Positions 1-10,403 of a stretch of 64,000 nucleotides of DNA are shown piece by piece; the stretch's first letter is position 1; each line of letters begins with the position of its first letter. The notes under the pieces were generated by a model. The model saw only the letters and a program-made list of their open reading frames with translations. It did no database searches and was not told the DNA's origin. The position numbers and the translations under genes were made by a program. Origin of the DNA: Psoroptes ovis (taxonomy: Eukaryota; Arthropoda; Arachnida; Sarcoptiformes; Psoroptidae); the NCBI GenBank assembly GCA_002943765.1, contig PQWQ01000032.1, positions 1 to 64,000 of the forward strand. The letters are read 5' to 3'.

Positions 1-488
1 TGCCTTACTATAGCCTTTGATTTTTCTGAAAAAATTGCCTTACTATAGCCTTTGATTTTTCTGAAAAAATTGCCTTACTATTGCCTTTGATTTTTCTGAA
101 AAAATTGCCTTACTATAGCCTTTGATTTTTTGAAAAAAGATGGCAGTGGATAGCCTTTGATTTTTCTGAAAAAATTGCCTTACTATTGCCTTTGATTTTT
201 CTGAAAAAAGATGGCAGTGGATAGCCTTTTGATTTTTTTCTGAAAAAAGATGGCAGTGGATAGCCTTTGATTTTTTTGAAAAAATTGCTTTACTATAGCC
301 TTTGATTTTTCTGAAAAAATTGCCTTACTATAGCCTTTGATTTTTTTGAAAAAAGATGTCAGTGGATAGCCTTTTGATTTTTTTGAAAAAATTGCTTTAC
401 TATGGCCTTTGATTTTTTTGAAAAAAGATGGCAGTGGATAGCCTTTGATTTTTTTGAAAAAATTGCTTTACTATAGCCTTTGATTTTT
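1..488. repeat. Tandem repeat array, ~35-bp unit, two alternating unit types
   Basis: Units of about 35 bp repeat without interruption from the left edge. All share a core reading TAGCCTTTGATTTTT followed by CTGAAAAAA or TGAAAAAA. The other part of each unit is one of two types: type A carries TTGCCTTACTA (also TTGCTTTACTA), and type B carries GATGGCAGTGGA. The first three units are type A with exact 35-bp spacing; after that A and B units mix. The array is cut by the window edge, so its full length is unknown. It lies about 190 bp upstream of the uL24m start codon. It has no coding potential. Confidence 0.92.
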
Positions 489-527
489 CGAAATTTTCGA
501 AAATTTTGAAAAAATCTAAGGCTATAG
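471..527. repeat. Inverted copy of the repeat core closing the array
   Basis: The last unit, starting CTATAGCCTTTGATTTTT, is followed within about 20 bp by a near-perfect reverse complement ending AAATCTAAGGCTATAG. Together they make a palindrome with a TTCGAAA-rich centre. A further degenerate inverted core (AAATCTAAGGTTATG) follows at about 555-572. The array therefore ends in a fold-back structure rather than by simple decay. Confidence 0.7.
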
Positions 528-674
528 TACGTGGAAATTTTTCAAAAAATCAAAAAAATCTAAGGTTATGAAGTCTTTGAAAATTTTTGTTTTAGATTGT
601 TTATGAACGTCACCAAATGACAGCTGATTTTGAATTTGAAATACACATTAGTTTGTACACATTTACAATTAAAA

Positions 675-1430
675 ATGAAATTATTCACTGCATTACTGGC
701 TCGTTTACCACGATCTTATCACTATTCCAATTATCCTGAACGATATATCAGGCAACAGATGGAATTCATTGAATGGAAAACACCACCTTTCCCTAATTAT
801 CAACCAAGAACTGTTCGGTATAGAAAACATGCCTATCATGACATAAATCGTCCATGGACTACAGAATTTCAAGATCAAAATGCTCCAAATGTTAAGCATC
901 CAAAAATTTATGTAGAACCATTCAAACAATTTCCAATGTTTCTCGGTGATATTGTTCAAGTGATGCGCGGTAAGGATCGTGGTAAACAAGGAACTGTAAG
1001 TTATGTGGTCGAAAAAAGAAATTGGGTTTGTGTTCGCGGATTAAATCTCAAATATAGTATAATGCAACGTGATCCATCGTTCTCAGGGATTTTAAATGTC
1101 ACCGAAGATCCATTGTTGGTTCCACGTGATGTGTCATTAGTTGATCCCGAAGATAATCAGCCAACCACAATCGAATGGCGTTTCGATGAAGAAGGCAATC
1201 AAGTGCGTGTAAGTGTGCGCACCGGCCGTATTATACCGATTCCACGCAAAGCATATGAAACAAGAGATTATACTGTACCAGAAGCATACAAAGATCAACC
1301 AAAAGATACCGCACCCGATGAAGTAATCAAAGCAACATTCGTACCAAAATTAAAAACATTCGAAATGGAAATTATGGAAAATCATGGCATCCAAGAAGAT
1401 CGTATACCTTACCCAATGTATTGGTATTGA
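675..1430 (+). CDS. mRpL24: Mitochondrial large-subunit ribosomal protein uL24m (bL24m)
   Basis: Single-exon gene of 251 aa. It matches animal mitochondrial L24 along its length: a KOW-type core at residues about 89-128 (GDIVQVMRGKDRGKQG followed by RNWVCVRGLN), then DPEDNQPTTIEWRFDEEGNQ and VRVSVRTGRIIPIP, a PKDT motif, and the family C-terminus ending PMYWY (human ends VYWY). The ATG at 675 is chosen because the 15 codons upstream begin with TTG; it gives a basic N-terminus (MKLFTALLARLPRSYHYS) suited to mitochondrial import. The product binds 23S-like rRNA near the peptide exit tunnel of the mitoribosome. An AATAAA signal follows 58 bp after the stop. Family assignment is firm; the import signal is inferred. 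Confidence 0.95.
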   Translation: MKLFTALLARLPRSYHYSNYPERYIRQQMEFIEWKTPPFPNYQPRTVRYRKHAYHDINRPWTTEFQDQNAPNVKHPKIYVEPFKQFPMFLGDIVQVMRGKDRGKQGTVSYVVEKRNWVCVRGLNLKYSIMQRDPSFSGILNVTEDPLLVPRDVSLVDPEDNQPTTIEWRFDEEGNQVRVSVRTGRIIPIPRKAYETRDYTVPEAYKDQPKDTAPDEVIKATFVPKLKTFEMEIMENHGIQEDRIPYPMYWY

Positions 1431-1487
1431 TGTTATTGTAATTGATTAAGCAATTTCTTGTAGTTATACTTATTTTATCATTAAATC

Positions 1488-1493
1488 AATAAA
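1488..1493 (+). terminator. Polyadenylation signal AATAAA of uL24m
   Basis: Canonical AATAAA about 58 bp downstream of the uL24m TGA and 185 bp upstream of the next gene. Confidence 0.6.
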
Positions 1494-1678
1494 ATTATCA
1501 TATTTCATTTTTGAATTGAAAATCTTTAAAATGAAATTGGCTACTATTTAAACATTATGTTAAAATAGTGGTTGAGTGTTGAAAATTTTCAAATGCATAT
1601 TTGATTTGTTTGTTTGTTTCGTAATCATGCAAATGTCAAATGGATAAATGAATCAATAAAAATTCATTTGAAATTGAA

Positions 1679-2586
1679 ATGATGATAACCGATTCTATGA
1701 CTGGAACAATTGATACTAAAAACAGCAGCCAAACAATCGTGCAAAACGTCTTTCAAATCAGTCCATTCAGTCTGGCTAGTCGTCGTAGTGCATTTTCGCC
1801 TTACAGGGTTAGTCATTTTATGAATAATTTGAAATATGAATATATTCATTCATCTTTTAGCCATCGACTGTATTAACTAATTTACAACGTGGTAACATTC
1901 AAACACAAACATCGAATGAACCAGTTTATCGTAATGTACACCAATTAGCTGCATTAGGCGAACTGTTTTTGTGCAATTTAGGTATTTCAATTCATTATCT
2001 TAGAATTATTCAATCATTAAAAGTATAATCTATTTTTTAAGACCATGAAATCGTCAACAAAGTCGATGAAAAAGGATTGACACCAGTATTATGGGCCGCA
2101 TCTTATGGCCAATTGGCATCTTTACAAACATTACATCGATATGGAGCTGATTTACATTTCAAAGGACCTGCAGGAGAAAATGCATTAATGTTGGCTGCAT
2201 CTAATGGACATTTGGCTGTCATTAGACATTTAATCACTATGGGTTTAGATATCAATGAAACTGATGAAGTATATGCAATTAAATACTTTTTTGAAATGAT
2301 TTTATATTTTAATTTTTCTAGGATGGTAATACAGCATTGATTTATGCTGCATACGGTGACCATAAGACCTGTGTACAAGAATTGCTAAATAATAATGCCG
2401 ATATAACTGTGGAGAATAGCAATCTTGATACTGTCTATTCTATTGCGGTCAAACGAGATTTTCATATCGGTAAATCATGTCATTTCCTGTATATTCACTC
2501 ACATCGGTTTCTTTTCTTCTCAATTCATAACAGTTCGAGAATTATTGGAAGCATATACATTGAATTTATTGAATGGCAATCAATAA
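1679..2586 (+). CDS. Ankyrin-repeat protein of the ANKRA2/RFXANK family
   Basis: Five exons: 1679-1807, 1861-1981, 2042-2268, 2322-2469 and 2534-2586, with GT-AG introns of 53-64 bp. They encode 225 aa. The N-terminal part carries the family signature STVLTNLQRGN, followed by VHQLAALGEL and ankyrin repeats (DEKGLTPVLWAASYGQL; GENALMLAASNGHLAVIRHL; DGNTALIYAAYGDHKTCVQELL; a last degenerate repeat). The C-terminal helix RELLEAYTLNLLNGNQ resembles the ENHILKLF-type end of vertebrate RFXANK. In vertebrates these proteins bind PxLPxL/I peptides of HDAC4/5, megalin, RFX5 and RFX7. Arthropods have no MHC class II, so an RFX7-type or HDAC-type partner is more likely (inference). The stop codon is only 60 bp from the stop of the convergent phosphatase gene. 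Confidence 0.9.
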
Positions 2587-2646
2587 TTTATTAATTGCAT
2601 GTTTTGATCATGATCGAACAATGAATAAATGGATTATTATTTTGTG

Positions 2647-5445
2647 TTAGCGCATGATTGTTTGTTGTTGTTGAAATTGATCAGTGGCTGGTTGATTGGC
2701 ATTGGTATCAATGCGTATGACACGTATTTTTTCTTGTTGAACAAATAAAACACAACATTCATTGTCATTACCACAATAATGTGAACATGAGAAAATGGTG
2801 ACACATTTTTGTCCAAAATGCATCATAAATCCAAGTTTAGGCACTTCATGAGCACGAATTAAATGTGTTAAACCATTTTCAGTAAGAAAATTATCCAATG
2901 CTCTTTCATTGAAATAGAAGGCTGTACCACGTTTGGTATTGGGCAAATATCCAGTTCGAAGATTTTCATAACGAATTTGATAAAGATTTTGTATGGTCAT
3001 GAAATGTTCTTGATTAATTGGATCTGACCACATAATTTCCCAGGCTGCTGCACATTCAGATTCTGGACTCATTATGATGCGAGGTATTCCTTTTTCAAGA
3101 TCACTCAAACGTATTGCTTGGTGTGGAATGCCACCATGTGCACAGAAGATTGTATCATCGACGGTCGCACTCAATGGAAGTCTATCAAACAAACGATTTG
3201 TTAAATCCCATAATCGCTGTCCATAGAATTGGTCATATTTTTGTAATAATTCACGTCGATATGTGTATTTGTGTTGTATTTCCCGAATTTCATGATTACC
3301 TCTAAGTAATGTTATTGATCTGGGCATTAATATTTTCAGCGAGAAAAGATATAATGCACATTCGATGCTCCAACGTCCTCTATCAACATAATCGCCTAAA
3401 AATAAATAATGAACTCCTATGGCTGGAAATTGTTTCCAAATTGTTTTCTCCAGAGACATGACATCTTCAAGATTACCATGAATATCGCCGATTATGTAAC
3501 ATGGTGAACATATTTGTTTGATGCGTTGTTCTTTTTGTAGCATTGGTTCTAATTCTTCAGCAATCATTTGAAACATTTGAAATAATCGTTCTCGTTCATT
3601 CATCATGAAGCCATCAGCCAGTGATTTTTTCGTTTGATTAAATTCACGAATTTTTCTTAGAAAAAAGTTGGCTGGATATTCGGTGTGTAATAAATGGTTT
3701 CGTTGTAAAAAAGAAATATCATCCGTTTTCGGTCGATTATTGGATCGAACTATCATTTCTGACCGATAATAATAGCCATCTGGATTAATTATCATTCGAA
3801 TAGCTGATAATTTATATTGTTTACATCGACATGATTGACATATTTCAGTTGAATATTTACGCAAAGCAACTGATTGAAGAAATAATGGTTCTTGCTGTTT
3901 TGTTGATTGATTTACTAATCGTTCTGTGATACGTTTGATGATATGATCAAATATTGATTTTTTCGATCGACACAGTAATGAAGTTCCACGAAATTGATGC
4001 GTGGCAATTATGGTCAGAAATTTTCGCCAAGAAATTGCTTGTTTAGTGCGATTTCCTTTGCCGATGGATTGTGCTTGAAACAATTCTAATGTGTCTTTTG
4101 TTTTTTGGTCTAATTGTTCGCCACGTAATTTTTTATCACCAGTAGTAATGAAATGCAAATCTTTGATCATCTTTTTAACATCTTCTTCATACAAAAAACC
4201 ATGTTGTTTACTGTCATAATAACGAAAAACGAATTTAATTCGGACTTCATCATGTGGTGTATCTTGTTCTAATGCAATTAAACCAAGTAATAATTCATGG
4301 AATGTGATGAAACCATTTTTCATATAATTAAAAGCTATAAATAATCGATCAATTATCAAATCGGTTAGATCCAAATCTAATCGTAATAAATATTGACGAA
4401 AAGAATCAGATGTCATATAAATACTGGGATAACAGTGTTCAATGAATTCATAATATAAACGTTCGACATCATTTTCGGTGATTTTCACTGATTTCAGCCA
4501 AGATTCTTCCATATTTTGCATCATACAGTCTTTCGAAACAAAATGAAATACTTGATTAGAGCCAAATTCTTCAATTTGTGTTATTATATTGGTTGGCGGA
4601 CAAAATGTGACCAATTCTGGCCCCCAAAGATTTTCGACTGAACCATCGCGAACTTGATTACAATCAAGCCAATTGAGCCTATCACTTGTTTGACAGCATG
4701 TGAAATCTGAAGATGTATTCGTGTTTAGACGAACATAATATGTTAATCGTGTAATAAATTGATTGGTTTGTGGCAATTGTAATCGTAAAATTTCGATTAA
4801 ACGAATATGATTATAGAATGCATTTCGTTTGAGATATTCATATCTTTTGGCTGATTCATTTGCCATGATCCATGCAAGATTATCTTTAGCCACTTGGATC
4901 CAGCAATTTTTATGTAGAGATTGTGTGACCATACAGGGTAGCCATATAAATGGTGATGATGTTGATTTCATAATGCAAACACGATCATGTATTGGGCAAT
5001 GAATTATGAAACAATGACAATCATATAGTTTTTCATAAACATTTGATATTGAACCGATTGGTAAGATGTATGCTAGATTTTTTGTTTCAATCATTGATAA
5101 TGTTACCGATCTTTGATTACTGAGACGAATATATTTCTGTGGTGATTGTTCACGTACATTAACTCGACGTTGATTCGTTGGCGATTTAATCACTGGTGAT
5201 AACGATTTATATAATGTCTTCTTACGATTTGAATTTTTTTCCTTTTTGACCATCATCATTCGATGTAGAACATTTTTCATTGGCATTGATATTTGTTGTG
5301 TTAAATTTGTTACACGTGTTTGTATTTTATCAATCATTTGATTAGGAGATGCAAATTTCATTTGAATTTTATTTGCTGCTGTTTTCGGTACGGTAATGTT
5401 AGTCGATTGATGTTGGACACCATTTTTTCTTGGTGACCTTGACAT
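2647..5445 (-). CDS. EF-hand-like/PPP serine-threonine phosphatase with N-terminal EF-hand region
   Basis: Intronless 932-aa protein. The basic, Ser-rich N-terminus (about 1-110) and the segment at about 110-310 are not recognised. Residues about 315-490 hold EF-hand-like segments; two loops read NYMKNGFITFHE (about 372-383) and DSKQHGFLYEED (about 410-421) and lack several acidic Ca2+ ligands. A complete PPP catalytic domain fills about 645-905: GDIHGN (about 653), GDYVDRG, LLRGNHE, FCAHGG, WSDP, the KRG arginine, RAHEV and SHYCG. The metal ligands (D, H, D, N, H, H) and both phosphate-binding arginines are therefore present, so activity is expected. PPEF/rdgC phosphatases have the reverse order, with EF-hands at the C-terminus, so this is not a plain PPEF orthologue. 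The substrate is unknown. The gene is convergent with the ANKRA2/RFXANK gene and in tandem with EF2. Confidence 0.9.
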   Translation of the reverse strand: MSRSPRKNGVQHQSTNITVPKTAANKIQMKFASPNQMIDKIQTRVTNLTQQISMPMKNVLHRMMMVKKEKNSNRKKTLYKSLSPVIKSPTNQRRVNVREQSPQKYIRLSNQRSVTLSMIETKNLAYILPIGSISNVYEKLYDCHCFIIHCPIHDRVCIMKSTSSPFIWLPCMVTQSLHKNCWIQVAKDNLAWIMANESAKRYEYLKRNAFYNHIRLIEILRLQLPQTNQFITRLTYYVRLNTNTSSDFTCCQTSDRLNWLDCNQVRDGSVENLWGPELVTFCPPTNIITQIEEFGSNQVFHFVSKDCMMQNMEESWLKSVKITENDVERLYYEFIEHCYPSIYMTSDSFRQYLLRLDLDLTDLIIDRLFIAFNYMKNGFITFHELLLGLIALEQDTPHDEVRIKFVFRYYDSKQHGFLYEEDVKKMIKDLHFITTGDKKLRGEQLDQKTKDTLELFQAQSIGKGNRTKQAISWRKFLTIIATHQFRGTSLLCRSKKSIFDHIIKRITERLVNQSTKQQEPLFLQSVALRKYSTEICQSCRCKQYKLSAIRMIINPDGYYYRSEMIVRSNNRPKTDDISFLQRNHLLHTEYPANFFLRKIREFNQTKKSLADGFMMNERERLFQMFQMIAEELEPMLQKEQRIKQICSPCYIIGDIHGNLEDVMSLEKTIWKQFPAIGVHYLFLGDYVDRGRWSIECALYLFSLKILMPRSITLLRGNHEIREIQHKYTYRRELLQKYDQFYGQRLWDLTNRLFDRLPLSATVDDTIFCAHGGIPHQAIRLSDLEKGIPRIIMSPESECAAAWEIMWSDPINQEHFMTIQNLYQIRYENLRTGYLPNTKRGTAFYFNERALDNFLTENGLTHLIRAHEVPKLGFMMHFGQKCVTIFSCSHYCGNDNECCVLFVQQEKIRVIRIDTNANQPATDQFQQQQTIMR

Positions 5446-5763
5446 GCTTATTTATTTTTGATTTTGTTCACCATAAGTTATTATTTGTGCAACCCTGGTT
5501 TATATGTTAAAATGGAAATTTCATTTTATTCGAATTATTTAATTAAAAAAAAATAAGTTCTCTTGTTAACTTTTTTTTTGGGTGTTTGTTGTGCATTGGT
5601 AACATTTTGGTGTTAATTTGAAATCGAAATGAAATATGCACAAAATAAATTGGATCGAGATTATTAGAAAAACACGTTCATAGAATTTGTAGAAAAAAAG
5701 TGATAAAAAAGGATTGATGATTGACACGCATACACACAAACCTCGATTGTAAGCTTGGTTCTT
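5446..5763. other. Intergenic: phosphatase promoter and EF2 3' flank
   Basis: 318 bp of AT-rich sequence between two minus-strand genes. No open frame or repeat is visible beyond short A/T runs. Confidence 0.6.
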
Positions 5764-8498
5764 TCAAAGTTTATCGAAATAATTATCCAATTCAGGCAAT
5801 GAATCTTTAAGACCTTTACGTTTTCTTGTTTCCATTACAATTTGGTAAGGACGAGATTTACCATCCAATGGATCACCTGGTAAAATTTGCCAATGATCAA
5901 ATACACATTGTGGGAAAGCTTGACCGCCAGTATTTGAACGAAGATCGGCCGTAAAACCGAATGATTCATTGACAGGCAAATAGGCTTTGACGGTAAACAT
6001 AGGGGTGCCAACAACTTGTGATTCTTCGAATACATGACCTCGACGTCTGTTCAATACACCATAAATACCGCCGACAGCTTGTTCTGGACATTGAATTTCT
6101 ACTAAATAAACGGGTTCCAAAAGACGAGGTTGAGCTGTCAACAGACAAGCATAAAGACAACGACGAGCAGTGGGAATGATTTGGCCACCACCACGATGGA
6201 TAGCATCGGCGTGCAATGTCACATCATGAATATTGAAACGAACACCTCGCATGTTTTCTTCACAAAGTACACTCTGCACATGAAATAACAATCATTAAAT
6301 AATCATTGTAATTAATCGATAAGCATTTCACTCACTTCTTTGGTTGCCCATTGAAAACCAGCGACAACACTGTCTTTGATTTCATTCAAATATTGCACAC
6401 CTTTGGTGACATCGACCAAAAGATTAGGTCCATTACCTTCTGGTCCGAAAGCCCAGATTTTACGGGCATCGGTAGCATCCCATTGATAATTGTCGGCCAA
6501 GAAACGTGCACGAACTTTAAAATCATCACGTGGATTGATATCACCTTTGTCTATATCTTCAGCAATACCATCTTGAAGTGGACATGCTTTCATAAACAAA
6601 CGGTTGTGTTTGTTTGGTGATTTAGACAAGCACATAATTCCTGATTCTTCTGATACAGTTTCTCGATACGATACAACTGGATCCGATGTTTTGATTGGAA
6701 TTTGTGCATGATCTTCCTCTAAATCTTTAAGACAAATTTCTAAATGTAATTCACCAGCACCTGCAACAATATGTTCGCCTGATTCTTCAATGATACATTG
6801 TACCATAGGATCTGATTTGGCCAAACGTTTCAAACCTTCTACCAATTTTGGCAAATCTGCTGGATTTTTAGGTTCAACAGCTACACGCACCACAGGTGAT
6901 ACAGAGAATTTCATGACTTTCATGTTGTGCGCATCTTTGAATGTCGAAATGGTACCAGTTTTGACCAAAAATTGATCAACACCGACCAAACCACAAATGT
7001 TGCCACAAGGTACATTTTCAATTGATTCAACATAACGACCCATCATCAATACGGTTCTGTAATAAAGAAATCAAACAAATATGAGTACATATTCATTTCA
7101 TCATAACAAATTTCAACTAACCTTTGAATGGCTTTCTCAACTAAATCATCTTTTTTACCATGGACGTAGTTAGGTCCCATAATACGAACTTTCTGGCCAG
7201 AAGCGACAATACCAGAGAAAACACGACCAAAAGCATAAAAACGACCTTTATCAGATGTGGGTACCATCTTAGAAATGTACATCATCAATGGACCATCTGG
7301 ATTACATGATTTGATAGCAACAGCAGCTTCATCATCGTGTGGACCTTCATATAATAATTCCATACGATATTTTTGAGCAGTAATTGGTGATGGCAAATGA
7401 ATGGCAATCATTTGAAGTAATGAATCACCAGCCGGTAACCATGTTCGCATTACAACTTTCAACAAGTTTTTACCATCTTTTTCTTTATCTTCACCTTTCA
7501 ATACGATGTTCAATTTTTCCAATAATTTAGCTGTTTCTTCTTTTTTGAAGTTCATAATGGCATCGAAAACTTTAAAAATTGGATCCAAAACAAACATACA
7601 GAAGGCACGTTTGTAGCCATCATCATAACGTTTTGACCATTTTTTCGACTGTGAATTGTAGAAATTCTCTCCCCATAAACGATTCATCAATTTGTCCACA
7701 TCAATCTTGAATTTTTCGGAATACAATTCGGCAAATTGTTTCAATGAGAAAGCCCAACCATGAAGACCAGATCCGAAACCAACAGAACCTTTGGATGGAT
7801 CAACACGAATGTCTCCCATTGGACCATTTTCATCGGCATATGTCGAAATGATGACATTAACATTTTCAACAATGCGAGTAAATTTTTGATACAAATCTTC
7901 TTGTTCTAATTGAAGTGTAAGCATAGCCAAATCCATTTTGTTCATGAACAATACCGGCTTGATACGTTCAGCAATGGCCTGACGCAATACAGTTTCTGTT
8001 TGTACACATACACCTGATACACAATCGACAACGACCAAAGCACCATCGGTGACACGAAGAGCAGCTGTTACTTCAGATGAAAAATCGACGTGGCCAGGAC
8101 TGTCAATCAAATTGATCAAGAAACCTTTTTCATCGGTTTCTTTTTGGTCAGGATTAGTAATGAAAACCATATCTTGATCTCTCATTTCGAAATACATCGA
8201 AATGGCAGTCGATTTGATTGTAATACAACGTTCTTGTTCATCTTTACGTGTATCAGTGAAACGCATTTCACCAGCTTTAGCTGCAGCAATAATACCAGCT
8301 TTCGATACCAATGAATCAGTTAATGTTGATTTACCATGATCGACATGAGCAATGACAGACATGTTACGAATATTCCGTTTCTTGTTCATAAGAACACGGA
8401 TTTCATCTACGGTAAAATTGACCTATTTTGCAACGTGGATATACAATTACACGTATTCAATTATGTGTTTCAACAAGAATCATAAAAAGACTTACCAT
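5764..8498 (-). CDS. EF2: Translation elongation factor 2
   Basis: Four coding exons on the minus strand: 8498-8496 (the ATG alone), 8422-7122, 7056-6336 and 6273-5764. They encode 844 aa, close to the usual animal eEF2 length. Visible features: the N-terminus MVNFTVDEIR, P-loop AHVDHGKST, the eEF2-kinase target region RFTDTRKDEQERC, DSPGHVD, NKMD, SPITAQKYR in domain I/II, and the diphthamide loop DVTLHADAIHRGGGQII with its histidine intact. The C-terminus DNYFDKL matches the family. It catalyses GTP-dependent ribosomal translocation in the cytosol. All introns are 62-73 bp with GT-AG ends. The first intron begins directly after the start codon (ATG|GTAAG), the same arrangement as in SNU13 at 59.7 kb. 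Confidence 0.98.
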
Positions 8499-9481
8499 TT
8501 TTGTTTATTTTAATTTTCAAGTCGTGAATTGACAAATTATGATTTAAAAAATTTAAAATTTAAAAAAAAAAACCTAAATTTAATTTGAAAAAAATAATTT
8601 ATTTTCGATTCCCTTTTTATCAGGGCTAAATTTTCAAGACAAAAATGTGATGTGATGATGATTCAAACACGTTTAAATGTGTAGTCGATACAATGTAATG
8701 TTTTGTGTAATGTGCAAATGCAAAGCTTTGAATGTTAGTGTTTTAATAAATAAAATAAAATGAAGCAGCCAGCCACACAGCACACCACAACAGGACAGCG
8801 TGTACAGCACGGAAGACAGCCTGTTCTGTTTCCACTTGTGTCTTCATTGAATTGCAATAGCTCTCTTTACCTCTCTCTCTTTCATTCAGCGCACATGCTT
8901 TTCGATTTAAATGCTCAAAATTTTGATACGTACTTTTTGAACAAATCAATAATTTATCTATGGAATTATTGGAATTATTCATCACTTTTTGTCATCAAAA
9001 TTAGTTTTTAATCGATCATGGATTTGAATCTAGAGGATAATATCAATTGATCACAAATTATTCACGATTATCATCCATTATTCCAGATATTGATTCATTC
9101 CATATGACCGGAAATTCGTACTAAATCTGATTTTTATCTTAAAATCAATCTATTCATGCTATTTATATACGGAGGATAGGGATTCTCTTGATGACTGATT
9201 GAGAATTCAATTAATTACTGCATAAATTGGGGACTAGAATATCAATAAGAAAAAAAATGGAACAATGTTTTCAAATTCATGACCGGCACATTGTATATGA
9301 ACGTATTATGCATACGTCATTTCAATTTCATAACAACATCGGTTCATGCATTTGAATTGATTTTCAAATAAAATTTGATCATTTTCTGCTAAAATCTTCC
9401 ACGTATTCTTAAGAAAATTCAAGACAACTTGGACAAAAATCAAAGAGATCTTATTGATTTTGATTGGAAAATATAATAACA
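8499..9481. other. Divergent intergenic region between EF2 and TRAP-beta
   Basis: About 980 bp separating the divergent EF2 and TRAP-beta start codons, so it should hold both promoters. Two overlapping short open frames (8743-8985 minus, 8760-9011 plus) show no similarity or coding character. A pyrimidine-rich patch TCTCTCTTTACCTCTCTCTC lies near 8862. No other structure seen. Confidence 0.55.
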
Positions 9482-10272
9482 ATGATAATGTCCAACTTTC
9501 AAAACATTCCTTTTATTCTGTTTATTTTGATCAATTGTTGTTGGTACAATGTCAGTGCATTAGATGAACAAAATTCGGATCGTGCAAGATTATTAGCCGA
9601 AAAACAAGTGCTCAATAAATATCTGGTCGAAAACAGAGATATTATGATCAATTATAATATCTTCAATGTTGGATCAAGGTTTGTGATTCAAAGATTATTA
9701 TTCTATTTTCATTCATTAAAATATTTTCATTTGAATGAAACAGCTCAGCAATAAATGTTCAACTTTCGGATAATACATTTTCATTGGCACATTTCGATAT
9801 TGTTGGTGGATCTCTTAAATTTACTATACCAAGAATTGCGCCGTAAGTTTGAATAAATTTGAAAAATCTACAAATGATTAATCAAATTGAATGAATATGT
9901 AGACAATCAAATTCATCGCACACAGTTGTTGTACGAGCTAAAGAAGGTATTTGGGGTCATTTTAATTTCACCGCTGGTGAATTGATATATTCCAGTGAAG
10001 GCAGTCAAGATTTACAATATGGTTATACAAGCGAGCCTGGAGAAGGTTTCATCGTTTCGTTAAAAGAATTCGATAAACGATTCTCACCGCATTATGTAAG
10101 ACATTGATCATTATAATTCCATTGAAATTAATCAATTTTGATTTCTTCTCACAAACAGTATGATTGGGCTGCATTTTTACTCATATCAATGGCTACAGTT
10201 TTACTTCCATATTTATTATGGAATGGTAGTAAAAACAAATATGAAAAATTGAGTGCCCGAAAATCGAAATGA
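9482..10272 (+). CDS. SSR2: Translocon-associated protein subunit beta (signal sequence receptor beta)
   Basis: Four exons: 9482-9678, 9744-9842, 9903-10095 and 10159-10272. They encode 200 aa. A hydrophobic signal peptide (residues about 4-26) precedes the conserved lumenal domain: RLLAEKQVLNKYLVENRDI, INYNIFNVGSS, the SHTVVVRAKEGIWGHFNFT region and FDKRFSPHYYDWAAF. A single membrane segment (SMATVLLPYLLWNG) and a short basic cytosolic tail KYEKLSARKSK follow. TRAP-beta is one of four TRAP subunits and assists Sec61-dependent translocation at the ER. ATG 9482 is preferred; ATG 9488 is in frame two codons later and would also keep the signal peptide. The gene is convergent with MFE-2, with stops 131 bp apart. 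Confidence 0.95.
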
Positions 10273-10403
10273 ATCTAAATAAAATTTGAAATATTTTTTT
10301 ATATTTACTATTTCATCATTGTTATTATAAATATTAAAATAATAAATAAATGCAAAAATTATTCTCATTAAAAATAAGTAAAAATGATTGATTATCATAA
10401 GAT

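Noticed and set aside
2647..5445. Annotation as a plain PPEF/rdgC orthologue
   Set aside because: Domain order is reversed and the SHYCG region differs from rdgC; only the domain types agree.
8743..9011. Overlapping 80-codon frames in the EF2/TRAP-beta intergenic region
   Set aside because: No similarity, no splice context, biased low-complexity composition; the region is expected to be promoter.
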